Origin: Metallosphaera yellowstonensis MK1
GTDB lineage: Archaea > Thermoproteota > Thermoprotei_A > Sulfolobales > Sulfolobaceae
NCBI RefSeq assembly: GCF_000243315.1
Contig: NZ_JH597761.1
Location: 1,154,913-1,191,216 of the forward strand
DNA length: 36,304 bases
Direction: 5' to 3'
The position numbers were made by a program, and so were the translations under genes. Each line of letters starts with the position of its first letter. The stretch's first letter is position 1. Below, in pieces: positions 1 to 7,336 of the stretch. Below the pieces are notes generated by a model. That model did not search any database. It saw only the letters and a list, made by a program, of their open reading frames with translations, and was not told the DNA's origin.

Positions 1-125
1 CCCCTCCCCTTACACGGTAGACCCAAAATCATATTATGAAAAATAATTCTGGCAGTATAATATCGACTCATAGCGAATAACAGGATTTATATGAGTATTA
101 AGAATTCAGTTGAAGAAAGGTTTAA

Positions 126-188
126 GGTGAGGGAGATGTGGTATTACCACGTGTGATAGCGAGATGATAATACATCATCTCCCTCACC
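126..188 (+). promoter_or_regulatory. Hairpin around the transposase start codon
   Basis: GGTGAGGGAGATG at 126-138 is exactly complementary to 176-188, and an inner stem GTGGT/ACCAC lies at 138-142/146-150. The ATG at 164 is enclosed. Copy 2 keeps an 11-bp version of the outer stem and copy 3 keeps the left arm. Such a structure could block translation of read-through transcripts, as known for other IS families. That role is inference. Confidence 0.55.
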
Positions 189-1222
189 AAAACAACGTTC
201 AACAAATAGGATATAAATTACTTTCCATGCTGAACTTCAAGGGAAAGAGAGGGGAAGAGGTGGCGAGAACCCTCATCTCGGCCTGTCTGTGGAACGATTC
301 AGTAGAGAACAAGTCGAGGGCGTATGGCGTGTCCCCACAGACCGTGAGGAATTACGTGGAGGAGCAAGGGGTGGAAGTTATTGAGAAACTCTTGGAAAGC
401 GCCAGGAAAATATCCTTGGAGGTACTGAAGGGAGTCAAGGAGATAGACCTCTCAATAGACTGGACCACCAAGACCTGGTACGGGAGACCGGTGGAGGGGC
501 TCGGGAGTTCGGAGGAGGGAAACTCTTGGAACTACGCAACTGCGACGACTAAGTTTGACGGGAAAGTGCTCCTACTAGCTTTCGTCACTCAAGTGAACGG
601 GATGACCAAGGATGAGGTCGTGAAGGCCCTCGTGGAGCAAGTCGTCGCCATGGGGTTCAAGGTGAGGTTGATAACTCTCGACGCTGGTTTCTACACGGTT
701 GACGTGCTCAACTTCGTTTCGCAGTTTAAGTACGTAATTGCCGTCCCTGTTGGGGACGTGAAGGTCCACCGGGAGTTCGACGGCGAGTACGAGACGAACA
801 GTAAGAGGCACAGGAGGGACGAGCAGGTCGAGTTCAGGCTCCTCGTGTACAGCAAGGAGAAGGTCAGGAGAAAGAAGAGGACTCTCGTTTACTTCGCTAG
901 GGCTACGAACCTCGACCTACCGAAGGGGGAGGTGTTGAAGTTGTACAACAAGGTGAGGGGTCCCATAGAGACCTCTTACCGGAACATCAAGGCCTTTCTC
1001 CCCTTCACCAGTTCCACCAAGTTCGTCTTCCGCACGTTGATCTTCGTGCTGGCCGTGGCCTTCTACTCCCTGTACACCGTATTCAAGGGGGAGGTGAGGA
1101 GGGAGGAGTTCAGGTTACTCCTAATACTCTTGTTTTCTGATGATTTATTCTATCTAAGAGATTTTCTACTTAAATCAGTAGAACCGCTTATTAATAATAT
1201 AGATTTATTTTCAAGGAGGTGA
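164..1222 (+). CDS. ISH3-type DDE transposase (intact)
   Basis: This 352-residue transposase would cut and rejoin the element ends. Likely catalytic residues are D99 in DWTTKTWYG, D173 in TLDAGFYTVD and E269 in GPIETSYRNIK, the last resembling the ET-x-YR-x-IK signature of DDE transposases. An N-terminal helix-turn-helix-like stretch (about 45-66, KSRAYGVSPQTVRNYVEEQG) is the probable end-binding part. The C-terminus is hydrophobic. The gene fills almost the whole element and its stop lies inside the right inverted repeat. The first ATG at 164 sits in the loop of a 13-bp hairpin (126-188). A second in-frame ATG at 229, preceded by a TATA-like stretch, is an alternative start giving 331 residues. 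Nothing in this copy looks damaged, so it could be active. Confidence 0.9.
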   Translation: MIIHHLPHQNNVQQIGYKLLSMLNFKGKRGEEVARTLISACLWNDSVENKSRAYGVSPQTVRNYVEEQGVEVIEKLLESARKISLEVLKGVKEIDLSIDWTTKTWYGRPVEGLGSSEEGNSWNYATATTKFDGKVLLLAFVTQVNGMTKDEVVKALVEQVVAMGFKVRLITLDAGFYTVDVLNFVSQFKYVIAVPVGDVKVHREFDGEYETNSKRHRRDEQVEFRLLVYSKEKVRRKKRTLVYFARATNLDLPKGEVLKLYNKVRGPIETSYRNIKAFLPFTSSTKFVFRTLIFVLAVAFYSLYTVFKGEVRREEFRLLLILLFSDDLFYLRDFLLKSVEPLINNIDLFSRR

Positions 1223-1252
1223 TTTTGGGTCTACCGTACAGCACGGGCAACC

Positions 1253-1495
1253 TCACCGTGACCCACTCCAGCCCGTACACGACCCCCGGAGGGAGACCTT
1301 GAACCCCCTCAAGAACCTGTACCTGGCGTAACCCCTCCTCCTCACCTCCTTCCCCCTGACGTACCTGGGGGAGGTCCTCTCCGCCTCCTCCAGGGCCCTC
1401 CTCTCGATCTCAGCCACCGTTTCATTTAATAGCGCGTCCTTCCCAAGTAACTCGGGGACGAGCGAGGTCACCACGTGATAAAATAGATGTCTCAT
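1253..1495 (-). pseudogene. Transposase-like gene remnant beside ISH3 copy 1
   Basis: An open frame of 80 codons reads toward the ISH3 element. The middle is charged and Arg-rich (ERTSPRYVRGKEVRRRGY), like the DNA-binding N-terminal region of some archaeal transposases. Near 1280 the frame appears to slip: a different frame continues as VYGLEWVTVRLPVLY up to the ISH3 target duplication and then stops almost at once. I therefore read it as an already frameshifted remnant into which ISH3 inserted. The family cannot be fixed from this fragment. Confidence 0.4.
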
Positions 1496-1643
1496 GGTAT
1501 GACCTAGCGCTCGTCCCCCTTTTAGTGTTACTGATGTAGGATCAATTATGTCACTTTCATTCTATAGAAACAAATAGAAATCGCAATGGAGCCCTGAATC
1601 GCCCATCAATTTTATATTAGGGAGAATAATTTCTCTTTACCCA

Positions 1644-2018
1644 ATGAAAGTTAAGTTAGACCACTGTGGATGTCCAGTCCAGAGGAGATATGCCTCGGAC
1701 TTCCTCATGACCAGACTTTACCAACTTCGCAGTGAGAGGTGCTTTAAGAAGTTGGGAAGGAGAGAGTTGGAGGGGGGTAGGTGGTTTGAGCTGTACTCGA
1801 ACAGCACCGAGCTCAGGTACCGGAGTAGCGAGTGTCCACTCCTCATAATAGCCCTGGAGGTCCTGTTGGAGGCCTCAGAGGACGGGAGGAGGACACGTGA
1901 GGAGTTGTTGGCTTCCCTTAAGTCGATCAAGGGACTTCAGATGAACGAGCTTCTAGAGAAGGTAGTTGAGAACTTCCACGAGGTGATCTCAGTTGAAACG
2001 AGTGGCGTACATCATTGA
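1644..2018 (+). CDS. Hypothetical protein, 124 aa
   Basis: I do not recognise this protein. It is a soluble-looking, Arg/Glu/Leu-rich alpha-helical chain with a Cys pair near the start (DHCGCPVQRR), a central segment with another Cys (SSECPLLIIALEVLLEASED) and a helical C-terminal half. A TATA-like TTTTATATTA at about 1608-1617 lies some 30 bp before the ATG, which supports transcription with little or no leader. The gene stands alone, 15 bp before the left end of the IS607 element, and could be a remnant or an accessory gene disturbed by that insertion. Codon use is like its neighbours. Confidence 0.5.
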   Translation: MKVKLDHCGCPVQRRYASDFLMTRLYQLRSERCFKKLGRRELEGGRWFELYSNSTELRYRSSECPLLIIALEVLLEASEDGRRTREELLASLKSIKGLQMNELLEKVVENFHEVISVETSGVHH

Positions 2019-2060
2019 GTCGAACTTGAGCTGAATCCTTTCTCACGTTAATAGAAATCT

Positions 2061-2070
2061 TTTTATATTT
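2061..2070 (+). promoter_or_regulatory. TATA-type promoter of IS607 tnpA
   Basis: TTTTATATTT is centred about 26 bp before the GTG at 2091, so the message would be leaderless and the GTG is the likely start. The same sequence is kept in the miniature element at 22878-22888. Confidence 0.5.
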
Positions 2071-2090
2071 ATTTATTATCAACCAATTTT

Positions 2091-2732
2091 GTGGAGAGAC
2101 TACTGAGACCTAAGGAGGCTTGCCAACTGCTCAGCATTTCATACTCAACACTCCTACGGTGGATCAGAGAAGGGAAGATAAGGGCAGTAACGACTGAAGG
2201 AGGGAAGTATAGGATACCTTACAGCGAGATTAAGAAGTACTTAGAGAAGAGGGAAGAGACGAGGGCTGTAATTTATGCAAGGGTGTCCTCGGCTGACCGG
2301 AGGGAAGACTTGGAGAGGCAAGTGAACTACCTAACAAATTACGCAACGGCGAAGGGTTACAAGGTGGTTGAAGTACTGAAAGATATAGCTAGCGGGTTGA
2401 ACACGCAAAGGAAAGGACTGTTAAGGCTATTCAAACTTGTTGAGGGAAGGAGTGTAGACGTCGTATTAATAACCTACCAAGATAGGTTAACAAGGTTCGG
2501 TTTCGAGTACATTGAGGAGTTCTTCTCAACCGTGGGAGTTAAGATTGAAGTAGTTTTCGGTGAGGAGCCCAAAGATGACGCACGAGAGCTAGTTGAGGAC
2601 TTAATCTCAATCATTACCTCATTCGCAGGGAAAATTTACGGAATGAGGAGTCACAAGAAGACAGTCCTGGTTCAGGGTGTAAAGAAGTTGATAGGTGAGT
2701 TGAGTGGAGAGGACAGTGAAGTTAAGGGTTAG
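2091..2732 (+). CDS. tnpA: IS607-family serine recombinase TnpA
   Basis: This 213-residue recombinase catalyses IS607 transposition through a serine-linked intermediate. Residues about 5-50 form a MerR-type helix-turn-helix (PKEACQLLSISYSTLLRWIREGKI and a RIPYSEIKKYL wing). The resolvase catalytic domain follows, with IYARVSS (Ser66 the likely nucleophile), D-R-E-D-L-E-R-Q-V about 12 residues on, and DRLTRFG near residue 145. Length is normal for the family. The GTG start is supported by a TATA box 26 bp upstream. The tnpB start lies inside the last 29 bp of this gene. It looks intact, and a decayed relative lies at 31621-32080. Confidence 0.93.
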   Translation: MERLLRPKEACQLLSISYSTLLRWIREGKIRAVTTEGGKYRIPYSEIKKYLEKREETRAVIYARVSSADRREDLERQVNYLTNYATAKGYKVVEVLKDIASGLNTQRKGLLRLFKLVEGRSVDVVLITYQDRLTRFGFEYIEEFFSTVGVKIEVVFGEEPKDDARELVEDLISIITSFAGKIYGMRSHKKTVLVQGVKKLIGELSGEDSEVKG

Positions 2733-3933
2733 GGTTGACCATAAAACTTACTCAGCACTTAAGGAAGTTGAGGAGGAGTACAGAGAGGTTCTAGAGGACG
2801 CAATAAATTATGCGTTGTCAAACGAGACTACCTCCTTCATCAGGATTAAAGCTGGGATTTACAAGACTGAGAGGGAGAAGTACAAGGACTTACCATCCCA
2901 TTTCATTTACACCGCCTGTGAGGACGCAAGCGAGAGGTTGGACAGCTTTGAGAAGTTGAAGAAGAGAGGTAGGGCCTACACTGAGAAACCGTCTGTGAGG
3001 AGAGTTACTATTCACCTGGATGATCATCTGTGGAAGTTCAGCCTCGACACGATTTCAATTTCCACAAAGAAGGGTAGGGTTTTCATTTCACCAACCTTCC
3101 CTAAGATCTTCTGGAGATATTATAACAAGGGCTGGTCGATTGCCAGTGAGGCCAGGTTTAGGCTGATGAAGGGGAACGTGGTGGAGTTCTACGTCATTTT
3201 TAAGAAGGATGTTAAACCTTATGAGCCTAAGGGTTTCATCCCAGTCGACCTCAACGAGGACTCGGTCTCCGTATTAGTTCATGGAAAACCGACGCTTTTA
3301 GAGACTAACACTAAGAAAATTACTCTGGGCTATGAGTATAGGAGGAAGTTGACAACTACTGGTAAGCCAACTAAGGATAGGGAAGTGAGGGGGAAGTTAA
3401 AGAGGCTGAGGGAGAGGGATAAGAAAGTAGACGTTAGGAGGAAATTAGCCAAGCTGATCGTCATTGAAGCTTTTGAAAGTAGGAGTGCCATTGTCTTGGA
3501 GGACTTGCCAGGGAGAACTCCGGAGCATATGATAAAGGACGTGAAGGATAAACAACTTAGGTTGAGGATTTACCGTTCAGCATTTTCCTCAATGAAGAAC
3601 GCTATCATAGAGAAGGCTAGGGAGTTCGGTGTTCCAGTAATTTTGGTTAACCCATCTTATACTTCTTCAACTTGTCCAATCCACGGGACGAAGATCGTTT
3701 ACCGACCCGATGGGGGCGATGCCCCGAGGGTTGGTGTTTGTGGGAAGGGGAAGGAGAGGTGGCATAGGGACGTGGTTGCACTGTACAATCTGAAGAAAAG
3801 GGCTGGAGATGTGAGCCCCGTGCCGTTGGGCTCGAAGGAGTCCCATGACCCACCTACCTTAAGTGGGTGGCTGAGGGCTAAGTCCCTGCACTCGATCATG
3901 AATGAACATAAAATGATTGAAATGAAAGTATAG
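2704..3933 (+). CDS. tnpB: IS607-associated TnpB RNA-guided nuclease
   Basis: TnpB is the RuvC-like, RNA-guided DNA endonuclease of IS200/605/607 elements and an ancestor of Cas12. The 409-residue chain keeps the RuvC triad: D182 in PVDLNED, E266 in IVLEDL and D356 in WHRDVVALYN. The zinc-knuckle region is atypical: TCPIHG (C324, H327) then VCGKGKERWH (C346, H354), so two of the four usual cysteines are replaced by His or another residue. That pattern seems tolerated in archaeal TnpBs as I recall them. The N-terminal wedge/recognition part (1-175) is full length. The start GTG overlaps tnpA. The 3' end of the gene and the bases to 3943 probably also encode the guide-RNA scaffold. Confidence 0.92.
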   Translation: MERTVKLRVRVDHKTYSALKEVEEEYREVLEDAINYALSNETTSFIRIKAGIYKTEREKYKDLPSHFIYTACEDASERLDSFEKLKKRGRAYTEKPSVRRVTIHLDDHLWKFSLDTISISTKKGRVFISPTFPKIFWRYYNKGWSIASEARFRLMKGNVVEFYVIFKKDVKPYEPKGFIPVDLNEDSVSVLVHGKPTLLETNTKKITLGYEYRRKLTTTGKPTKDREVRGKLKRLRERDKKVDVRRKLAKLIVIEAFESRSAIVLEDLPGRTPEHMIKDVKDKQLRLRIYRSAFSSMKNAIIEKAREFGVPVILVNPSYTSSTCPIHGTKIVYRPDGGDAPRVGVCGKGKERWHRDVVALYNLKKRAGDVSPVPLGSKESHDPPTLSGWLRAKSLHSIMNEHKMIEMKV

Positions 3934-3943
3934 GGACAAACGG
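3808..3943 (+). ncRNA. Putative omega RNA scaffold at the IS607 right end
   Basis: In TnpB elements the guide-RNA scaffold is made from the 3' end of tnpB and the right end of the transposon, with the guide read from the flank. This stretch has a stem GAGCCC/GGGCTC (about 3812-3832) and a second hairpin CCCAC/GTGGG near 3849-3867. It is conserved outside any reading frame in the miniature element at 22969-23110, which suggests selection or function at the nucleotide level. The guide here would begin at 3944. No expression evidence is available. Confidence 0.5.
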
Positions 3944-3961
3944 TCATATATCTTAGGCCAG

Positions 3962-4237
3962 ATGATAGTGCCACAGATAGAGGAGGGCAGACACGGCGTT
4001 GAGGTCAAAGCGATGTTCTTCATTCACGATAATGTCTACATACCCATGAGGGACAACCCTCTGGGGGATAGGCTCGATAGGTTGGCCAAGGAGAAGGGGA
4101 TTTACCTCCAAGCGTGTGACCAATGCGTATACATGAGGAACCTGGCCGATAAATTGATATCCTCCTGTAAGATAGGCTGTTTCCCAGACTTTTACGGCGC
4201 CGTCCTCGACCAGGTGGACTTGATTATAACAATTTAA
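3962..4237 (+). CDS. DsrE-family sulfur-relay protein, probably 5'-truncated
   Basis: DsrE-family proteins carry sulfane sulfur on a cysteine in the cytoplasm. This 91-residue frame has the family-like core: VKAMFFIHDNVYIP, LGDRLDRLAKEKGIYL, then QACDQC (C52, C55) and SCKIGCFPDFY (C69, C73). The coding frame stays open upstream of the ATG (SYILGQ reads as family-like sequence) right up to the IS607 end at 3943. About 20 N-terminal residues, including the first beta strand, are therefore probably missing. It may be non-functional or a shortened product. It begins sulfur module A, but a promoter for the beta-propeller gene lies between them. Confidence 0.7.
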   Translation: MIVPQIEEGRHGVEVKAMFFIHDNVYIPMRDNPLGDRLDRLAKEKGIYLQACDQCVYMRNLADKLISSCKIGCFPDFYGAVLDQVDLIITI

Positions 4238-4320
4238 TAAAAAAGTTAAGTAAATGAGAGAAAGTAGTTATAAATGCGTTATTTTTAAAAGCCACACCTT
4301 GACGAATGTAATGAGAGATT

Positions 4321-5547
4321 ATGAACTACAAACTCCTTATTATAGCAGGGGTAGTTATCATACTCCTTATAGGAGTAGGAGCTGCCCTTCTCATAATGAG
4401 AAGCCCATCACCTTCGAGCACCACTACGACTCCTAATTCAACCACTACCACAACTCCAAGCAACTCCACTTCCTCTACCACTTCCTCTAATTTCTATTTC
4501 ATCGCCTTTACTCAAAAGGGGTTGGCACAGGTCCTGAACCCGTTCAGTCAATCACAGAGTTTCCTCGGGTTCACTAGGTACACTAACATCTCAACTAATC
4601 TCCCTCAACAGGTGTACTACTGGGAGGAGATTCCTGCAGGAGTAATGCCCAAGTACCTCTTCGTGCCTGTGAACAACGGGACTGTGTTCGTCCTTGACCC
4701 ACAGAGCTTTAAGGTAGTAGAGACCCTTTACGTTGGCTCCTCAGAGGGTCAGATAGGGTTCATAGGTGCATCCTTCTCTCCCAACGGTGAATATGTAGCT
4801 TTGGCTGACGGACCCTCTGGAATACTGGAAGTCATCAACGTGCAGACCTTACAGACAGTATGGAAGGTGACATTCCTTAGGGCTAACGGGGCCACGGCCT
4901 ATCCCTGTGACGTTAGGTGGACTCCGGACGGAAGTGAGCTGATAGTGCCGATGAGGTTTAATGAGACCGTGGATATCATTAACGCCAGCAACGGACAGGT
5001 GGTTAAGTCCCTCCTAACTCTCTCTCCTAACGAACAGGTATTACCACAGCCCTATATGGTTTCTCTAAACTTCCAGGGAACTATGGTCGCAGTTGAGTAC
5101 GCAGGAAATAACTCAGTTGGATTCTACTCCTTGCCCAACCTACAGTTGATGGGCATGGTTAAGATGCCAGGAAAGTTGGTACCACAGAGGGGAGTCTTCA
5201 CTCCTGATGGACAATACTACCTTGAGGCTCCTATCAACAATGACACTGTAGTGGTCATCTCCACCTCCAACTTCCAGGTCGTAAAGGAGATCCAGTTGCC
5301 TCAAATCAACTCGCCGGGTCTTGCAGACATAGAGATAGCCCCTGGGGATCAATACGCATATGTGGTTATCCACGGAAACGTCAACACTGGAGGGATGATA
5401 GTGCTGATATCTCTCTCCTCACTGTCCGTCGCCTATGAGTTACCTCTCACCACCGCTCCGGCCTTCGTGATACCAGTCAACCTGGGGATGGCCAATTACC
5501 TCCTCAGCCAAGTGATGTCTCCCCCAGTTACAGGACTCCACTGTTAA
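4321..5547 (+). CDS. Membrane-anchored extracytoplasmic beta-propeller (YVTN-like)
   Basis: This 408-residue protein is likely tethered outside the cell. Residues 5-27 are an uncleaved signal anchor ([20 protein letters not shown]), followed by a Thr/Ser/Pro-rich linker (29-58) that is probably glycosylated. The rest consists of blades of the YVTN/cytochrome-d1-like kind, with repeated patterns such as [40 protein letters not shown] and [18 protein letters not shown]. No heme motif (CxxCH) is present. Only two cysteines are seen, one in AYPCDVRW and one as the last residue (GLHC). A TATA-like TTTTTAAAA at 4282-4290 precedes it with a leader of roughly 10 nt. It is followed at once by a polytopic membrane protein and DoxD, so an electron-transfer or substrate-binding role in sulfur oxidation is plausible but unproven. 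Confidence 0.8.
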   Translation: MNYKLLIIAGVVIILLIGVGAALLIMRSPSPSSTTTTPNSTTTTTPSNSTSSTTSSNFYFIAFTQKGLAQVLNPFSQSQSFLGFTRYTNISTNLPQQVYYWEEIPAGVMPKYLFVPVNNGTVFVLDPQSFKVVETLYVGSSEGQIGFIGASFSPNGEYVALADGPSGILEVINVQTLQTVWKVTFLRANGATAYPCDVRWTPDGSELIVPMRFNETVDIINASNGQVVKSLLTLSPNEQVLPQPYMVSLNFQGTMVAVEYAGNNSVGFYSLPNLQLMGMVKMPGKLVPQRGVFTPDGQYYLEAPINNDTVVVISTSNFQVVKEIQLPQINSPGLADIEIAPGDQYAYVVIHGNVNTGGMIVLISLSSLSVAYELPLTTAPAFVIPVNLGMANYLLSQVMSPPVTGLHC

Positions 5548-5557
5548 GGTGGGCTTA

Positions 5558-6484
5558 TTGAAAGCTGTAAATCCTTTTTTCACAGTTTTCTCCTTTTTCA
5601 ATGCAACCGTATTTCTACCAATAGTTGTGAACGGAGTTAGGGTTCTCGGGTTATGGTATTCCCCACTAGCTGACACTGGACAGGTCACGTTTGAGATACC
5701 GTTCCTTATCTTCGTATTGGTATATGCTCTGGTGTCTGGAGTGGTCGGGTTTCTCGTGTTCAGGATGAAGAAGGGGAGGTTCATCCTAGTTCACGGGCCC
5801 ATGAGGCTGAGAACAGTGGTCAGGGCAACCTTGAGGGATGGGTTCGGAAGGGCACTGGTAATGACGTTTTTCCCCTCCTATTTCTTAAGCTACCTGGTGG
5901 TCTCTGGCCTTCTCCTTATACCAAACGTCAACGTCAGTCCCTACTTTCACGACCTCACGACCATAACTTATCAGGCAGTTGGCTTCCCAGTGTTTGGGGG
6001 ACTCCTAGTGTTCTCTCCGGTGCAGTACCTAATAGGCCTGGCCAACGACGTCGTCTTGACGCTCTCACTGATACTCAGCTACTACGTAACTTCCCTACTT
6101 TACGTCTCCTCTAACGCTCTCAAATGGGCGGTTCCTAAATCTTTGAGGTTGAGCACCTATAACACCGCAGCCGGGTTCTTAACTGCCTCCATACCATCTT
6201 TGGGCACCATAGCAGGGGTCTGTTGTCTGACCCCCACCGCAGTGAACTCCTTGCTCTACCTACTCTCGGGTGCATATCCGGCAGTGACGAAGGGAATAAC
6301 CTGGAAGTACGGAACTTTCATGGCCGGTGCTTGGACGGGAGGTATCCTGCAGGCATTGATCCTGTTTTCCCCTTCGTTGCTCGGTCTGGTGATGTTGGGA
6401 TTAGGGGTTTGGCAGGTCAGCGTGATCTCCTCCCTACTGGTTAGGAGGGCCGTCTCAATTGAAAACAGTAAACCTATCCAATAA
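5558..6484 (+). CDS. Polytopic membrane protein of sulfur module A
   Basis: I do not recognise the family. About 308 residues form roughly seven or eight hydrophobic helices with short loops. Notable features are a paired cysteine in [23 protein letters not shown], a Gly-rich segment after it ([21 protein letters not shown]) and a basic cytoplasmic loop ([27 protein letters not shown]). The frame opens with GTG at 5549, but the TTG at 5558 has a ribosome-binding sequence AAGGTGG about 6 nt ahead and is preferred. The gene starts 10 bp after the beta-propeller gene and overlaps doxD by 26 bp, so the three are surely co-transcribed. A membrane partner of the propeller or of DoxD is a reasonable guess. 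Confidence 0.75.
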   Translation: MKAVNPFFTVFSFFNATVFLPIVVNGVRVLGLWYSPLADTGQVTFEIPFLIFVLVYALVSGVVGFLVFRMKKGRFILVHGPMRLRTVVRATLRDGFGRALVMTFFPSYFLSYLVVSGLLLIPNVNVSPYFHDLTTITYQAVGFPVFGGLLVFSPVQYLIGLANDVVLTLSLILSYYVTSLLYVSSNALKWAVPKSLRLSTYNTAAGFLTASIPSLGTIAGVCCLTPTAVNSLLYLLSGAYPAVTKGITWKYGTFMAGAWTGGILQALILFSPSLLGLVMLGLGVWQVSVISSLLVRRAVSIENSKPIQ

Positions 6485-6998
6485 GGCCTGGCTCACCCTA
6501 GTAAGATTGGCAGTAGCAACTATATGGGCCTACGCGGGAATATTCGAGAAGTTACTCAACCCTGGGTTCCTGAACCCAGCCTCGACCTCCTACGTGGGGA
6601 TAACCGTCCAATATCTGGCCGAGGGCTCGCCCATAAGAGGTTTCCTCTACGCAGTCGTGTTCCCCCACGTCCTACTTGTGGGGGAGTTAGTCATGGTTGG
6701 TGAGGTTTCCTTTGCAATCCTCACCTTCCTGGGGTTAGCTAACAGGTTGAGCGGGACTGTGGCGTTCTACACGAACCTGATCTACTTCCTCTCTGCCTAT
6801 TGGACGGGAACCGAGGAATATGGGATTAATCTACTACTCATGATATTCGACGCTTTCCTAGTCATTAACGGGCCTGGCCCCCTCTCGCTGGACTGGTTGA
6901 TCTCCAGGAAGAGCAGGATCATGAACATGTCCCTCCTATGGTTCTCTATCGGAACGATCCTATACCTGTCCGTGATCCTTTTTTTATTATTTTACTAG
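6459..6998 (+). CDS. doxD: DoxD-like thiosulfate:quinone oxidoreductase subunit
   Basis: DoxD is the membrane subunit of thiosulfate:quinone oxidoreductase, which passes electrons from thiosulfate to caldariellaquinone while forming tetrathionate. The 179-residue protein has a family-like first helix ([24 protein letters not shown]), a conserved-looking second part ([30 protein letters not shown]), then [35 protein letters not shown], and a last hydrophobic helix. Length fits a stand-alone DoxD. No DoxA gene is seen nearby, so the partner is either elsewhere or replaced by the propeller/polytopic proteins upstream. The start is TTG at 6459 with GGAGG 11 nt before it, inside the preceding gene. 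The 3' end is T-rich (CTTTTTTTATTATTTTA), a possible terminator. Confidence 0.8.
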   Translation: MKTVNLSNKAWLTLVRLAVATIWAYAGIFEKLLNPGFLNPASTSYVGITVQYLAEGSPIRGFLYAVVFPHVLLVGELVMVGEVSFAILTFLGLANRLSGTVAFYTNLIYFLSAYWTGTEEYGINLLLMIFDAFLVINGPGPLSLDWLISRKSRIMNMSLLWFSIGTILYLSVILFLLFY

Positions 6999-7020
6999 AT
7001 TTACACTCAGTTTAAAAAAC

Positions 7021-7074
7021 TATTTAAAAATGGGGATAACTTAAAAGCAGGTTCCCCAAGTATTCTTTGGTGAG
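7021..7074 (+). promoter_or_regulatory. Promoter and ribosome-binding site of the tusA operon
   Basis: Two TATA-like boxes, TATTTAAAA at 7021-7029 and CTTAAAAG at 7040-7047, precede a GGTGAG Shine-Dalgarno sequence at 7069-7074, 3 nt before the tusA ATG at 7078. The first box would give a leader of about 27 nt that includes the Shine-Dalgarno. A separate promoter here would let tusA and the genes after it be expressed independently of doxD. Confidence 0.45.
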
Positions 7075-7077
7075 ACG

Positions 7078-7329
7078 ATGGAAGACGTATTGAAAATTAA
7101 GGAGCCAGACGACACATTAGACGTAGTGGGGGAGTCGTGCCCTGTCCCTGAGATGATGGCCAGTAAGAAGCTAAAGAAGATGAAGATCGGTCAGATCCTA
7201 GAGGTCCTGACGGACCACCAGCCCGCGGTGGACGTAACCCTTCCCTCCCTTTGTAAGAACCTAGGGTACCCTTACATGATACTGAAGGACGGTGACCTAT
7301 TCAGGTTCAGAATACTTAAGGTGAGGTGA
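7078..7329 (+). CDS. tusA: TusA-family sulfur carrier
   Basis: TusA proteins bind sulfane sulfur on a single cysteine and hand it to partner enzymes. This 83-residue protein has the defining motif GESCPVPEM (Cys21 in a C-P-x-P loop) after the first strand LDVVG, followed by the usual helix [15 protein letters not shown] and the second alpha/beta unit ([20 protein letters not shown]). A second Cys lies in SLCKN. It heads a tight gene row with the YeeE/YedE transporter 7 bp downstream. TusA plus YeeE is a known pairing in thiosulfate uptake, where TusA accepts sulfur from the transporter. Confidence 0.92.
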   Translation: MEDVLKIKEPDDTLDVVGESCPVPEMMASKKLKKMKIGQILEVLTDHQPAVDVTLPSLCKNLGYPYMILKDGDLFRFRILKVR

Positions 7330-7336
7330 GCTAGTC

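Larger units (their letters stand above)
15..1236 (+). mobile_element. Complete ISH3-type insertion sequence, copy 1
   Basis: The element is bounded by perfect 17-bp terminal inverted repeats: CGGTAGACCCAAAATCA at 15-31 and its complement at 1220-1236. A direct repeat TACA flanks it at 11-14 and 1237-1240, consistent with a 4-bp target duplication. It holds one transposase gene. Two more copies lie at 32287-33483 and from 36149 to the window end. The length of about 1.22 kb and the transposase type recall ISC1225/ISH3-group elements of Sulfolobus; that family name is from memory and not a database match. Confidence 0.9.
2034..3943 (+). mobile_element. Complete IS607-family element (tnpA + tnpB)
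   Basis: The element holds a MerR-HTH/serine-recombinase gene overlapped by tnpB and has no terminal inverted repeats, as expected for IS607. Boundaries come from comparison with the miniature relative at 22853-23110. The shared left sequence starts at ATCCTTT (2034), and the shared right sequence ends at GGGACAAACGG (3943). Bases 3808-3943 match the right part of the miniature copy closely. The right end abuts the open frame of a DsrE-family gene. Both ends are inferred to within a few bases. Confidence 0.85.

Noticed and set aside
575-811. Open frame on the minus strand within the ISH3 transposase
   Set aside because: It is the shadow of a conserved DDE transposase. It has no promoter and an unlikely composition.
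4254-4436. Short plus-strand ORF across the propeller start
   Set aside because: It overlaps the signal anchor of the clearly better propeller frame and contains no recognisable feature.
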